Assembly (NCBI RefSeq): GCF_018069875.1
Contig: NZ_JAGQDF010000019.1
Span: forward strand, 1-64,000
Length of the DNA: 64,000 nt
From: Ideonella alba
GTDB lineage: Bacteria; Pseudomonadota; Gammaproteobacteria; Burkholderiales; Burkholderiaceae_C
Reading direction: 5' to 3'
A model generated the notes under the pieces. The model did not search any database and was not told the DNA's origin. It was given only the letters and a program-made list of their open reading frames with translations. The translations under genes and the position numbers were made by a program. Below, one piece after another: positions 40,511-48,129 of this stretch. Position 1 is the first letter of the stretch; each line of letters starts with the position of its first letter.

Positions 40511-41443
40511 CTACCCTAAAATCAACGATTCCCTCAGTGTATTAGCGCAGTCTGAATTGAACATTCTGTCCCGGTAGTAACTCGTCCACTTGTTATGGCA
40601 GATCGACCTGAGGGCCTTTTCTGTCTCGGCCTTTGTTAAGTGAAAAGCCGAGGCGGCAAAATGCGTCTCCCCACCTGATCCCAAGATTGATTCTCCTCCG
40701 AGGCGTCGTACGTTCGTTTCATCGAACCCGAACCCCAGAAAGCAAATGGCATCTGCACGGGAAATGAGCGCCTGTGCTTCGGAGAACGTATCGCTGCCGT
40801 CACGTCCTTCAGGGATTACCTGAATCCCCTGCATTGCACGAAAGAGGAAACGCGTGTCCATTGGGTTGCTGTGCGCACCGTATTGAACAAAGGAAGGGTC
40901 GTCAGGGTTTAGCGAGCCTAGTTGCCCGTAGGCGTGCACGATGGGAAACTCCTTCATCAGCACCTCCACCTCGTTTGGAGTCTTTCCGTGGCGATATTGC
41001 AGGGCCGTCGACAAGGCAAATTCAAGCGACCTATCGTAGTTGAACGTGACAAAAGATATTCTGTTCTGGTTCATCTGATCCCATGGAGCGTCCATTGCGT
41101 GCAAAAGGTCTGAAAACCAGCGTCCCGGCGCCAGACCTTCGTAAATAACCCCCGGTTGTTCCAGCTTAAGTATTTGGATCGCTATCGCGAGTTTTCCCAG
41201 GTCGGAGAACTCACTTCTACGAGCCAAGAAGGCGTCTATGCTTTTCGCTTGCGAGCGGTTGAACGAAAAAAGGAATTCGTCAGCTCTGTTATTCCTTGCA
41301 CGGGAATCCTCGCTTATAGGAACCATTTCGAGTTCAGATGCCTTCATGGCCCTGATGAGCTTGGTCAAATCTAAACCGCTCGGAAAGCCATACGGAATGC
41401 TCGCTCCTGCACCTAGGATCAGGACAGTTTTCCTGGTAATCAA
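40511..41443 (-). CDS. SIR2-like domain protein, putative NAD-consuming defence effector
   Basis: The 310-residue protein opens with LILGAGASIPYGFPSG, the glycine-rich NAD-binding start of SIR2-like domains. It continues with SFVTFNYDRSLE near residue 134, HAYGQLGSL near 172 and ICFLGFGFDETN near 237. This is the signature of SIR2-like NADase domains in anti-phage systems, which deplete NAD after infection. It stands alone without an obvious partner ATPase. The gene is visibly poorer in G and C than its neighbours, pointing to recent acquisition. The TTG start overlaps the stop of the upstream gene, so translation may be coupled. Confidence 0.75.
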   Translation of the reverse strand: MITRKTVLILGAGASIPYGFPSGLDLTKLIRAMKASELEMVPISEDSRARNNRADEFLFSFNRSQAKSIDAFLARRSEFSDLGKLAIAIQILKLEQPGVIYEGLAPGRWFSDLLHAMDAPWDQMNQNRISFVTFNYDRSLEFALSTALQYRHGKTPNEVEVLMKEFPIVHAYGQLGSLNPDDPSFVQYGAHSNPMDTRFLFRAMQGIQVIPEGRDGSDTFSEAQALISRADAICFLGFGFDETNVRRLGGESILGSGGETHFAASAFHLTKAETEKALRSICHNKWTSYYRDRMFNSDCANTLRESLILG

Positions 41444-41688
41444 GATAGGACCCCTACTTGCAAACAGTAATAATTTTGCACGACTGTGGGGGGCCCTGGC
41501 TCATCGTCGGCGCCGGGATCGCGCTGCCAGCCAGCGCACCCTCGCTCAGGCATCGCCCGCACCGCGGAGTGGTTCGGGCGGGTGCACCGGCCGGCGGGCC
41601 CGCCCCATGCCCAACCTCCCCAGGCTGAGCAGTGCCAGCAGGGGCGGTCGGGCGCCTGAAGAGTGGGACGGATGTGGGCTGTGTCCAT
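41440..41688 (-). CDS. small cysteine-containing protein, 3' end altered
   Basis: The frame encodes CWHCSAWGGWAWGG, then CTRPNHSAVRAMPERGCAGW and QRDPGADDEPG, which resembles a small conserved cysteine protein I recall from betaproteobacterial genomes. The last 14 residues (VVQNYYCLQVGVLS) fall in AT-rich DNA and do not fit. The original gene probably ended near 41490 and was joined to the incoming SIR2 segment there. Four cysteines could bind a metal. Confidence 0.4.
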   Translation of the reverse strand: MDTAHIRPTLQAPDRPCWHCSAWGGWAWGGPAGRCTRPNHSAVRAMPERGCAGWQRDPGADDEPGPPTVVQNYYCLQVGVLS

Positions 41689-41725
41689 CCGGCGATGGTG
41701 GCGCGCCAGTGGCTCAGGGCATGAG

Positions 41726-42010
41726 CTAGAAATCGCAACCCATGCGGGCGGCTATGCTGAGCAAGTGGCCTGCATCTTCTCGAACCTCGCGCTCAAGCGA
41801 GATCATTTCCTCCTCGGGGATGGTGATGCCTTTCTTGTCGTGCCTGATGACAGCCCGCGGCGTGTTCCGCCCATCGGCGCTGAAGGTGTACACGATCAGT
41901 AGAGGGTATTGAGCGGCCGCCCGCCGCCTCACTCTACCAACCGCCCATAGACGATTGCGTGAAGCGCGTCCCCAGATTGGTCTTGAATCGTCGGGTGGCG
42001 GCGCTACCAT
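41726..42010 (-). CDS. unknown protein (94 aa), divergent from the H-NS-like gene
   Basis: The frame from 42010 has a basic N-terminal half (GRASRNRLWAVGRVRRRAAA). The more ordinary C-terminal half (LLIVYTFSADGRNTPRAVIR, then PEEEMISLEREVREDAGHLL) looks coding. No family is recognised. The N-terminal start is uncertain and the true gene may begin further in. Confidence 0.3.
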   Translation of the reverse strand: MVAPPPDDSRPIWGRASRNRLWAVGRVRRRAAAQYPLLIVYTFSADGRNTPRAVIRHDKKGITIPEEEMISLEREVREDAGHLLSIAARMGCDF

Positions 42011-42038
42011 GACGCCTCCTAGAGCATTCACCCTTGCA

Positions 42039-42344
42039 ATGTCCACACTCCAAGACCTAATCGCCCAGAAGGACGCCCTTGATCGGCAGATAGCCGAGAT
42101 GCAACGCACCGCCCGCGCCGACGCCATCAGCAAGGTCAAAGCCCTGATGGCCGAGTACGGCCTCACCGCAGCTGATCTGGCACATCGCGCCGGCGACGGC
42201 GTCAAGAAGGCCGCTGGCACCAAGGTGGCCGCCAAGTACCGAGACCCAGCATCCGGCCAGACCTGGTCGGGCCGCGGGCTGAAGCCGAAGTGGCTGCAGA
42301 CGCAGCTTGCGGCAGGTCGGGCGCTCATCGACTTCGCGATCTGA
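42039..42344 (+). CDS. H-NS-like nucleoid protein
   Basis: The 101-residue protein has a coiled-coil oligomerisation half (DLIAQKDALDRQIAEMQRTA) and a C-terminal DNA-binding half YRDPASGQTWSGRGLKPKWL, the conserved core of betaproteobacterial H-NS/BpH3-type proteins. Such proteins silence AT-rich acquired DNA and are often carried by mobile elements. The ATG at 42039 fits the family start. It lies next to the AT-rich SIR2 segment, which it may silence. Confidence 0.9.
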   Translation: MSTLQDLIAQKDALDRQIAEMQRTARADAISKVKALMAEYGLTAADLAHRAGDGVKKAAGTKVAAKYRDPASGQTWSGRGLKPKWLQTQLAAGRALIDFAI

Positions 42345-42351
42345 ACGGGCC

Positions 42352-42371
42352 GCGGTGCGCTGGCGCACCGC
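42352..42371. terminator. hairpin between convergent H-NS-like and helicase genes
   Basis: GCGGTGCG (42352-42359) pairs perfectly with CGCACCGC (42364-42371), with GGGC/GCCC extending the stem partly. There is no T tract on either side, so it may be a factor-dependent or bidirectional terminator. Confidence 0.45.
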
Positions 42372-42442
42372 CCTAGCTGCTTGTCACTGCGAAACCCCAG
42401 CTGAGCCCGCTGCTTACTCCCTCATGCGCGAGCCCGAACCAC

Positions 42443-44395
42443 TCAACCCACCCCCACCCGATTCGCCTCAACGATCGACATTTCGATGTCGCGCTTGGCC
42501 TCGAGCAAGGCATAGATCTGCTCGTCGATCGTTCCGGCCACCAGGGGTGTGATGACGAACACATCGCGGGTGTTGCCGCTGCGGTAGGCCCTGTCCTCCG
42601 CCTGACGCTTGAGCGCCGGCGTCCAAGGCAGCGATGCGAAGAAGACGTAGTTGGCCGCAGTGAGCGTGATGCCCACCCCGGCCGCCATCGTGGTGCCGAT
42701 GAAGACCTGCACCGCAGGGTCCCGCTGAAACGCGTCCACCGCCGCCATGCGCTTCTTGGGTGGGTCTGAGCCCACCAGGCTGACACAGCGCACGCCGTCG
42801 CTGGCCAGGGCCTCCTTGAGCTGGTCCACGGTGTCCATGTACTCGCAGAAGATCAGCGCCTTGCCGTTCTGGGGCAGGCATCGGACCGAGTCGATCAGGA
42901 AGTCGACCTTGGAGGCCTCCAGATGCTGACGCAGCTTGGTGAGCTTGGGCATCGTCTGCAGGCTGGGATCGGCCAGGATGCTGCGGTACACCGCCAGCTT
43001 GTCCGGCGCCTGCAGGACTCTGGTCTGGTGCAGCTTGTCTCCCAGATCCTTGAGCACGTCCTTGCCCCGGCGCAGCATCCACTCGCTGACGCGCTCGGCG
43101 AGCTGGGCGCGCTTGCCAGCGTCGCCGGCGAATTGTTTGCGGAACTCCACCAGCGGCATCCGGCCCAAGGGATGCCCCGAGAGTCGCAGCAGGGTGTGGA
43201 CCTCGATCTCGCGGTTGAGCACAGGTGTGCCGGTCAGCAAAAACCGCCGCGGTACACGCTCAGCCAGCAAGAACGCATTGCGGGTGCGTCCGGCCTGGTG
43301 CTCCTTGAGGTAGTGAGCCTCGTCCACCAACATGACCGCCAGTCGCAGGCTGGCCTCGCGCACCAGGCCACCCAGGCGCTCGTAGTTCGCGATGATCCAG
43401 TCCGCTGCGCGGACCTGCACCATCGGGTGCTGACCCACCAGCGCGATGCGGGCGTTCGGGTATACCGCGCGGATCTCACGCTCCCAATTCAGCGCCAGGC
43501 TGGCAGGGCAGGCGACCAGCACCTGGTCAGCACCGGCAGCGAGCCGACCGGCCACGACGGCCTGCCTGGTCTTGCCCAGACCCATGTCATCCGCCAACAG
43601 GCCACTGGAGAGGCCCAGCAGATGCCTCACGCCGGCCACCTGGTAGTCACGCAGGCCGCATTCGCGCGCGGCCCTGGCCAGCGCCTTCTCGTCCACGGCC
43701 AAGCGCACCAGCGGCGTGCCCAGCGCAGACACAAAACCGGCGCCCAAGGGCATGGCTGTCTCCGCCTGTTCACCGCCACCTGTCGCCGGCGGAGCGGCGC
43801 CAGGCACAGCGATCGGCACCTCGCTCCTGGCAGCGGCCACCAGGTCTTCCAGCAGCAGCGCTCCTTCGTGCACGAACACGACGGTCTCGTCGACCCCGGC
43901 CACCTCGTGCAGCACACGAAGGATCTCCTGCCGATCGCGCCTGACCTCCCAGGCCCGCGCGGGCTTGTGGAATCGTCCCCCCAGCCGCTTCAGCGCCCGC
44001 ACCACCAGCGGATCGAAGGCCGATGACACCGCGTAGCCGCCCTTGGCCAAGGGCATCACTTGCACATCGAGCAGCGAGGTGAAGTAGTCGGTCTGAGGGT
44101 TCTGCCAGGCCGCCACTGCCAGCGCCCGCGCATCGTCGAACGAGAAGGCCGGCAGACGAGCGGCCGCGCGCTGCAGACCGTCCAGCAGTTCGCGCAGGCC
44201 GTCGACCTCGCACAGCCACATGCGGCGGTAGGGCGTCCAGCTGGCACCCAGGGAGCGCATCAGCGCGCTCACCTCGTCCCCGAACGGCGTGGCCAGGCCC
44301 ATGCGCCGACCGTCGCAAGCGGCGCGCTGGACAAACGGTCGCAAGGCGGGCGCGACCGGCGCGAAGGAAGGCCGCTCGGTGACATCGGTGGACAT
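42443..44395 (-). CDS. SNF2-family helicase with HARP-like N-terminus
   Basis: The start at 44395 (AGGTGA about 7 bases upstream) gives 650 residues. The N-terminal part has MRSLGASWTPYRRMWLCEVD, which resembles the HARP module of SMARCAL1-type annealing helicases. The helicase core is intact: LLADDMGLGKTRQAVV, VLVACPASLALNWERE, LVDEAHYLKEHQ, LLTGTPVLNRE, and C-terminal GVGITLTAANYVFFASLPW and RQAEDRAYRSGN. It likely remodels forks or single-strand regions during ICE replication. It closes the backbone block that begins with ParA. Confidence 0.85.
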   Translation of the reverse strand: MSTDVTERPSFAPVAPALRPFVQRAACDGRRMGLATPFGDEVSALMRSLGASWTPYRRMWLCEVDGLRELLDGLQRAAARLPAFSFDDARALAVAAWQNPQTDYFTSLLDVQVMPLAKGGYAVSSAFDPLVVRALKRLGGRFHKPARAWEVRRDRQEILRVLHEVAGVDETVVFVHEGALLLEDLVAAARSEVPIAVPGAAPPATGGGEQAETAMPLGAGFVSALGTPLVRLAVDEKALARAARECGLRDYQVAGVRHLLGLSSGLLADDMGLGKTRQAVVAGRLAAGADQVLVACPASLALNWEREIRAVYPNARIALVGQHPMVQVRAADWIIANYERLGGLVREASLRLAVMLVDEAHYLKEHQAGRTRNAFLLAERVPRRFLLTGTPVLNREIEVHTLLRLSGHPLGRMPLVEFRKQFAGDAGKRAQLAERVSEWMLRRGKDVLKDLGDKLHQTRVLQAPDKLAVYRSILADPSLQTMPKLTKLRQHLEASKVDFLIDSVRCLPQNGKALIFCEYMDTVDQLKEALASDGVRCVSLVGSDPPKKRMAAVDAFQRDPAVQVFIGTTMAAGVGITLTAANYVFFASLPWTPALKRQAEDRAYRSGNTRDVFVITPLVAGTIDEQIYALLEAKRDIEMSIVEANRVGVG

Positions 44396-44459
44396 GGCAC
44401 CGGTCACCTGGGCAGTGCCTGACGAGCTGGCCAGGCTCGGCCGCACGACCGCGATCGCC

Positions 44460-44960
44460 TCAGAGGTGATAGCCGCACGTGCAGTAGTGTTCGTCAATGC
44501 CGGTTCGGCTGCAGTAGCCGGGCCCCAGATCGGGTGAGACATAGCCCGGCTCGTAGCCTCGCGCCAGCAAGGCCTGTACGGTGCGCTGGCGGTGCTGCGC
44601 CGGGGCCCTGGCCAGGATGCCTGCGTAGTAGGCCTGCACCCGCTGCTCCCAGAGCCAATCCGACAGGCCACAGCCCGCAAAGGCCTTGTCCTCAGCGGCC
44701 TGGATGAGCGCATCGCAGTCGTAGGGCTGGTCCTGCGCTGCTGCGTCCGGGCGGGCACCGGCCTCGTCCTCTGCCTGCGCTGACGTCGGCGGCGAAGGCG
44801 TCGTCACTGCCGCTGGCTGGGACCGCTTGCCCGCCACCGGCTCTCCATTGATCCACACCGTGCCGTCGACACAGGTCTCGATCAGCATGTCACCGAAGCG
44901 GCCGTACCAAACCTGCGCGGTGACCACCGCAGCGCGTTGCACACCCGACTCAGCCGCCAT
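44460..44960 (-). CDS. unknown ICE backbone protein (166 aa)
   Basis: The N-terminal 45 residues form a beta-type segment (VVTAQVWYGRFGDMLIETCV). A proline/alanine-rich linker follows, then a helical part with ALIQAAEDKAFAGCGLSDWL. The C-terminus has cysteines and histidines (GYCSRTGIDEHYCTCGYHL) that could bind zinc. No family is recognised. It overlaps the next upstream gene by 11 bases and is followed after 64 bases by the helicase. Confidence 0.55.
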   Translation of the reverse strand: MAAESGVQRAAVVTAQVWYGRFGDMLIETCVDGTVWINGEPVAGKRSQPAAVTTPSPPTSAQAEDEAGARPDAAAQDQPYDCDALIQAAEDKAFAGCGLSDWLWEQRVQAYYAGILARAPAQHRQRTVQALLARGYEPGYVSPDLGPGYCSRTGIDEHYCTCGYHL

Positions 44961-45213
44961 GATCCCGTTCCTCTGTCAGCGAAGACACGAAGGTGACCTC
45001 GGCCGGCGCTGCGCCGCGGCGCATGCTAAGCCGAACGAAGGCCCAGGGCGCACTGGCGCGAGGGGTGCCGAGGCGCTGGGCCAGCAGCTGCACGCCTTGC
45101 ACCCTCAGGCTGGCGCGCCCGGAGCGCGCCGCCAGGTGCACGACATCGAAGGCGCAGGCGCGCACCGCGCGCCAGGCAGACTCGGCCAGATCCGGGGGCG
45201 TTCTGTGATGCAT
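44950..45213 (-). CDS. unknown ICE backbone protein (87 aa)
   Basis: The frame encodes PDLAESAWRAVRACAFDVVH, RASLRVQGVQLLAQRLGTPR and a C-terminus VTFVSSLTEERDHGG. It is basic, has no recognised motif, and overlaps the following gene. Its place between Ssb and an unknown backbone gene is the main support. Confidence 0.45.
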   Translation of the reverse strand: MHHRTPPDLAESAWRAVRACAFDVVHLAARSGRASLRVQGVQLLAQRLGTPRASAPWAFVRLSMRRGAAPAEVTFVSSLTEERDHGG

Positions 45214-45296
45214 GCATTGCTCCTGTCGTGTGCTGTCCGGCGGCTAGGCCGCGCGCGCTGTCAGACGGCCAACCGACCCAGCCGGCCGTGCCCGTC

Positions 45297-45707
45297 TCAG
45301 CCCGCCGCGGCCTCCTCGGCCTCCTGTGTGCGGCGCGAGGGCGCGAAGGCGATCGACTCGATGCGCGCCAGCACCAGCGTCACGCTGTCGGCGTTCATCT
45401 GCAGGCCGGCGCGCGGCTCACCGGTCTCGCGGTCCTTGTAGCGGTGCAGGTACATCGCCCCCTTGGCCTCCACACGGCTGCCCTTGCGCAGGTGGCCCAT
45501 CACCTGCTCACCCAGCCGCTCGGACCAGATCGTGACGTCGACGCCCACGCAGCGGTCGTCGTCCTGGATGAGTTGTTCCCCTTCGCGCCGGTACTCGTCG
45601 CTGAAGATGCGGATGTCGACCACCCGCCGGCTTTCGCCATTCACCTTGACTTCGCGGGCTTCGGGATCCTTGGTCAGATTGCCGCGGACGATGGATTCAA
45701 TGGACAT
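45297..45707 (-). CDS. ssb: single-stranded DNA-binding protein
   Basis: The 136-residue protein has the OB-fold layout of bacterial SSB: SIESIVRGNLTKDPEAREVK at the start, RRVVDIRIFSDEYRREGEQL, then DVTIWSERLGEQVMGHLRKG and VEAKGAMYLHRYKDRETG. It lacks the acidic DDDxPF tip of chromosomal SSB, which is common in element-encoded versions. It should coat single-stranded DNA during rolling-circle replication and transfer of the element. It belongs to the ParA-to-helicase backbone. Confidence 0.85.
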   Translation of the reverse strand: MSIESIVRGNLTKDPEAREVKVNGESRRVVDIRIFSDEYRREGEQLIQDDDRCVGVDVTIWSERLGEQVMGHLRKGSRVEAKGAMYLHRYKDRETGEPRAGLQMNADSVTLVLARIESIAFAPSRRTQEAEEAAAG

Positions 45708-45815
45708 GGTGTCCCCTTTGTCGATCAGCTTCCTCTTGGGGTGTGTCCGGGGAGATGCGCCTTTGCGGCTGCTGGTGTTGTCTGTGTCGATGCGCTGGAT
45801 GCCCAGCGCGATCCG

Positions 45816-46088
45816 CTACCGGATGCGCAGCTCGGTTCGCAGCCGGACCAGATGACGCCTTCTCAGCAGGAACCACTGCAGACGGGTCAGCGAGCCCTGC
45901 GCGGCCAGGCGCTGCTGCTGCGCCAGCGGCTCCCACCGAAGCGCCTCGATCACCTGATGGGTCCCGAAGTGATGGATCGGCAGCCGCCGGATGAGCACCT
46001 GCCACAGCAGGTAGCCACAACCGAGGGCCACAGCGACAGCCACGAGGACCAGAAGGGGTTGGGCGGCAACGGTGCCAAACATGTTCAT
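45816..46088 (-). CDS. small membrane-anchored ICE protein (90 aa)
   Basis: The ATG at 46088 follows GGAGG at a good distance. One membrane helix spans about residues 8-30 (AQPLLVLVAVAVALGCGYLL). A basic cytoplasmic tail follows (LTRLQWFLLRRRHLVRLRTE). No family is recognised; single-helix proteins at this place are usual in such backbones. Confidence 0.6.
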   Translation of the reverse strand: MNMFGTVAAQPLLVLVAVAVALGCGYLLWQVLIRRLPIHHFGTHQVIEALRWEPLAQQQRLAAQGSLTRLQWFLLRRRHLVRLRTELRIR

Positions 46089-46138
46089 GTGCCCTCCAGG
46101 GCGATGCATTGGAATACTAGCGACGCGCCAGGCCACTG

Positions 46139-46594
46139 TCACCCGGCGCCGTGTTCGCCGCCGTGCTGCGCCCGGCTGCCGAGCAACCTGGCAATCGTCT
46201 TGAGCTCGTAGCGCGCCACCTGCTCCTGGTGGTTGAGCAGCACGGCCGAGTCCTGCGTTTCCCGCAACCACTGCGCCAGGCCGGGGGCCAGCTGCGACAG
46301 CTCAGGCTCGATGCACTCCCACACCGTGTGCGACCGAGGCGGCGACACCTCTCGCCAGCGCAACTGCCGCGCCGTGTCCCGCAGCCTGTGCACCTGCAGA
46401 CTCCAGCGCCGGCCTTGGACCTCCCGTGTGGCCTGCGCCAGCACCTGCATGGCGTGATGCACTGTCGCGAGCTTGTGTGCGGCCTGCCGGTGCCACTGCG
46501 CCAGGGCTCCGCCCTTACCCTTTAAAGGCCCTTTGCGGTCCACCCCCTGTGTGACCCCCATCTGCCCCGCCGGCACATCCATCAGCGTTTCCAT
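46139..46594 (-). CDS. DUF3158-like ICE protein
   Basis: The 151-residue protein has LKGKGGALAQWHRQAAHKLA near its start. A helical middle (TREVQGRRWSLQVHRLRDTA) and a C-terminal stretch LRETQDSAVLLNHQEQVARY follow. Its size and its place between the TIGR03761-like protein and Ssb fit the DUF3158 family of PFGI-1/clc-type elements. The family call relies on this context as much as on sequence. The function is unknown. Confidence 0.6.
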   Translation of the reverse strand: METLMDVPAGQMGVTQGVDRKGPLKGKGGALAQWHRQAAHKLATVHHAMQVLAQATREVQGRRWSLQVHRLRDTARQLRWREVSPPRSHTVWECIEPELSQLAPGLAQWLRETQDSAVLLNHQEQVARYELKTIARLLGSRAQHGGEHGAG

Positions 46595-46790
46595 CCAAAA
46601 ACCCCTGCCACTGAATCAGCATGCCGCCTCGGGCTCCGCCGCTGCCACAGCCCCATCACCCACGGGATCCACCACTGTCACAGCCCTTTGCGCTCGCCAT
46701 CCCCGCCGCAGGCGCAGCCCTTGCCGCCCCATGCCCCGGGCAGGATGGCCGCGCCGCCACTGGCGCAGCGCAGGCCACCACGGCGGGCCC

Positions 46791-47894
46791 TCACTGCAGA
46801 CCCTCGGTGGCAGCCACCAGCTGAGCGTCATCGCCCGCCAAGGGCACCTCGTTGAGCAGGCGCAGCTCTTCCGCCGAGACGTCCAGATGCCGTCGCGTGT
46901 GACGCGGCCGCACATCGCCGTTGAAGACGCCCCGCGGCAGCTCACCAAACAAGGCCACCGCCGCCTGAACGCGTTTTTTCGCCAGCTCGTCCGCGCTGGC
47001 CAGCCAGTCCCTGCGCGAGAGCGGGCGCAGCTCGTCTCTCAACAAGTAGCGCTGGAGCCAGACCACCCGCTCAAAGATCCTGCGGCTGTGACGGGTCATC
47101 GTGTAGATGTCCTCGTACCCCTCCTTGTCGGACAACAGGTCCTTGCGCACCAGCGTCTTGACCATCCGCACGAAGTAGTCGAAGGTCGAGATCAAACGAA
47201 CCACCGAGTAGCCGTAGGGACTGCGAAATCCCAGCTCCACGCTGACGGGCGGGTCCGCCCGAACAATCGAGAAGGACAGACCGCGGCGCTGCATCCTGTG
47301 CAGGCGGCGGTCCATGCCGTCGATGCGCCGCTCCAGCTCAGCGATCACGTTCTCCATTGAGGTCCAGGTCTCGATCAGCGCAAAGTCCGCATACGGGTTG
47401 TCGTTGCCCGAGAGGTACCAGATGGCCCGCATCGCAGCGCCGACCTTCTTGCCCCCCGACTGACCGACGCCCGTCTCACCCGGCAGCATCGCCCGGCCGA
47501 TGAAGAGCCGCGACGCCTCTCTGGTATGGATGGTCATCGAATCGTCGGCCTCGTCCGTCAGGCGACCTAGGTCGTTCTTGACCGCGACGGCCTCACGGTA
47601 GGGCACGACATCCCTTTGCGCACCGCCCGTCGCGTGGTGCTCGGACTGCATGCTGCGCAGCAGCGCTTCTCGCCGCTCGAGCTCGGCATAGCGCTGGAAC
47701 CTCGGATCCGCCATGTCCAGGTCATCGGCCTCGACCAGGTCCTTCAAGGCATGGCGCTCGGCCACGATGTCATAGCCGTCCGGAAATGGGGACGACCTGG
47801 ACACCGGAAACGGAGGTGCATGCCGGGGATGGCGGGGACCGCGTCGACTGGCGTCATGGGCGCCATAGGAATCATGGGAGTCACTGGGAGCCAT
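46791..47894 (-). CDS. TIGR03761-type integrating conjugative element protein
   Basis: The ATG at 47894 has AGGAGG just upstream; upstream frame is GC-rich non-coding. The 367-residue protein contains TIHTREASRLFIGRAMLPGE, GGKKVGAAMRAIWYLSGNDN and PPVSVELGFRSPYGYSVVRL, the core of the TIGR03761 family, followed by LRDELRPLSRRDWLASADEL. The family is specific to PFGI-1/clc-class ICEs and is proposed to be involved in their replication or maintenance. It lies in the expected order after the STY4528-like gene. Confidence 0.85.
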   Translation of the reverse strand: MAPSDSHDSYGAHDASRRGPRHPRHAPPFPVSRSSPFPDGYDIVAERHALKDLVEADDLDMADPRFQRYAELERREALLRSMQSEHHATGGAQRDVVPYREAVAVKNDLGRLTDEADDSMTIHTREASRLFIGRAMLPGETGVGQSGGKKVGAAMRAIWYLSGNDNPYADFALIETWTSMENVIAELERRIDGMDRRLHRMQRRGLSFSIVRADPPVSVELGFRSPYGYSVVRLISTFDYFVRMVKTLVRKDLLSDKEGYEDIYTMTRHSRRIFERVVWLQRYLLRDELRPLSRRDWLASADELAKKRVQAAVALFGELPRGVFNGDVRPRHTRRHLDVSAEELRLLNEVPLAGDDAQLVAATEGLQ

Positions 47895-48129
47895 GGAAAT
47901 CCTCCTCACTGATGGTTGTGGTTGATCGAGGTGTCTGCGGGCGAAGCGGCGCTGCGGCGGCGCCGCATGGCCGGCCCTCGGTCCGCCCTGCGCGGGCCGC
48001 GTCCCGGCGAGGTGGCGCCGCTGCCCCAGCGCCCGCTTTGGCAGCCGCCGCACCCTGACGGCCCAGTCGGGTCCGTCTGTCTTGCAGCAAGACAGACAAG
48101 TTCACTCGGGCTTTGGCTGTGACAGCGCC

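Noticed and set aside
45697-46020. 107-codon minus-strand frame rich in Ala, Pro and Arg between ssb and the small membrane protein
   Set aside because: It overlaps the membrane-protein gene, which has a clear GGAGG start, and its composition is that of an out-of-frame GC-rich sequence.
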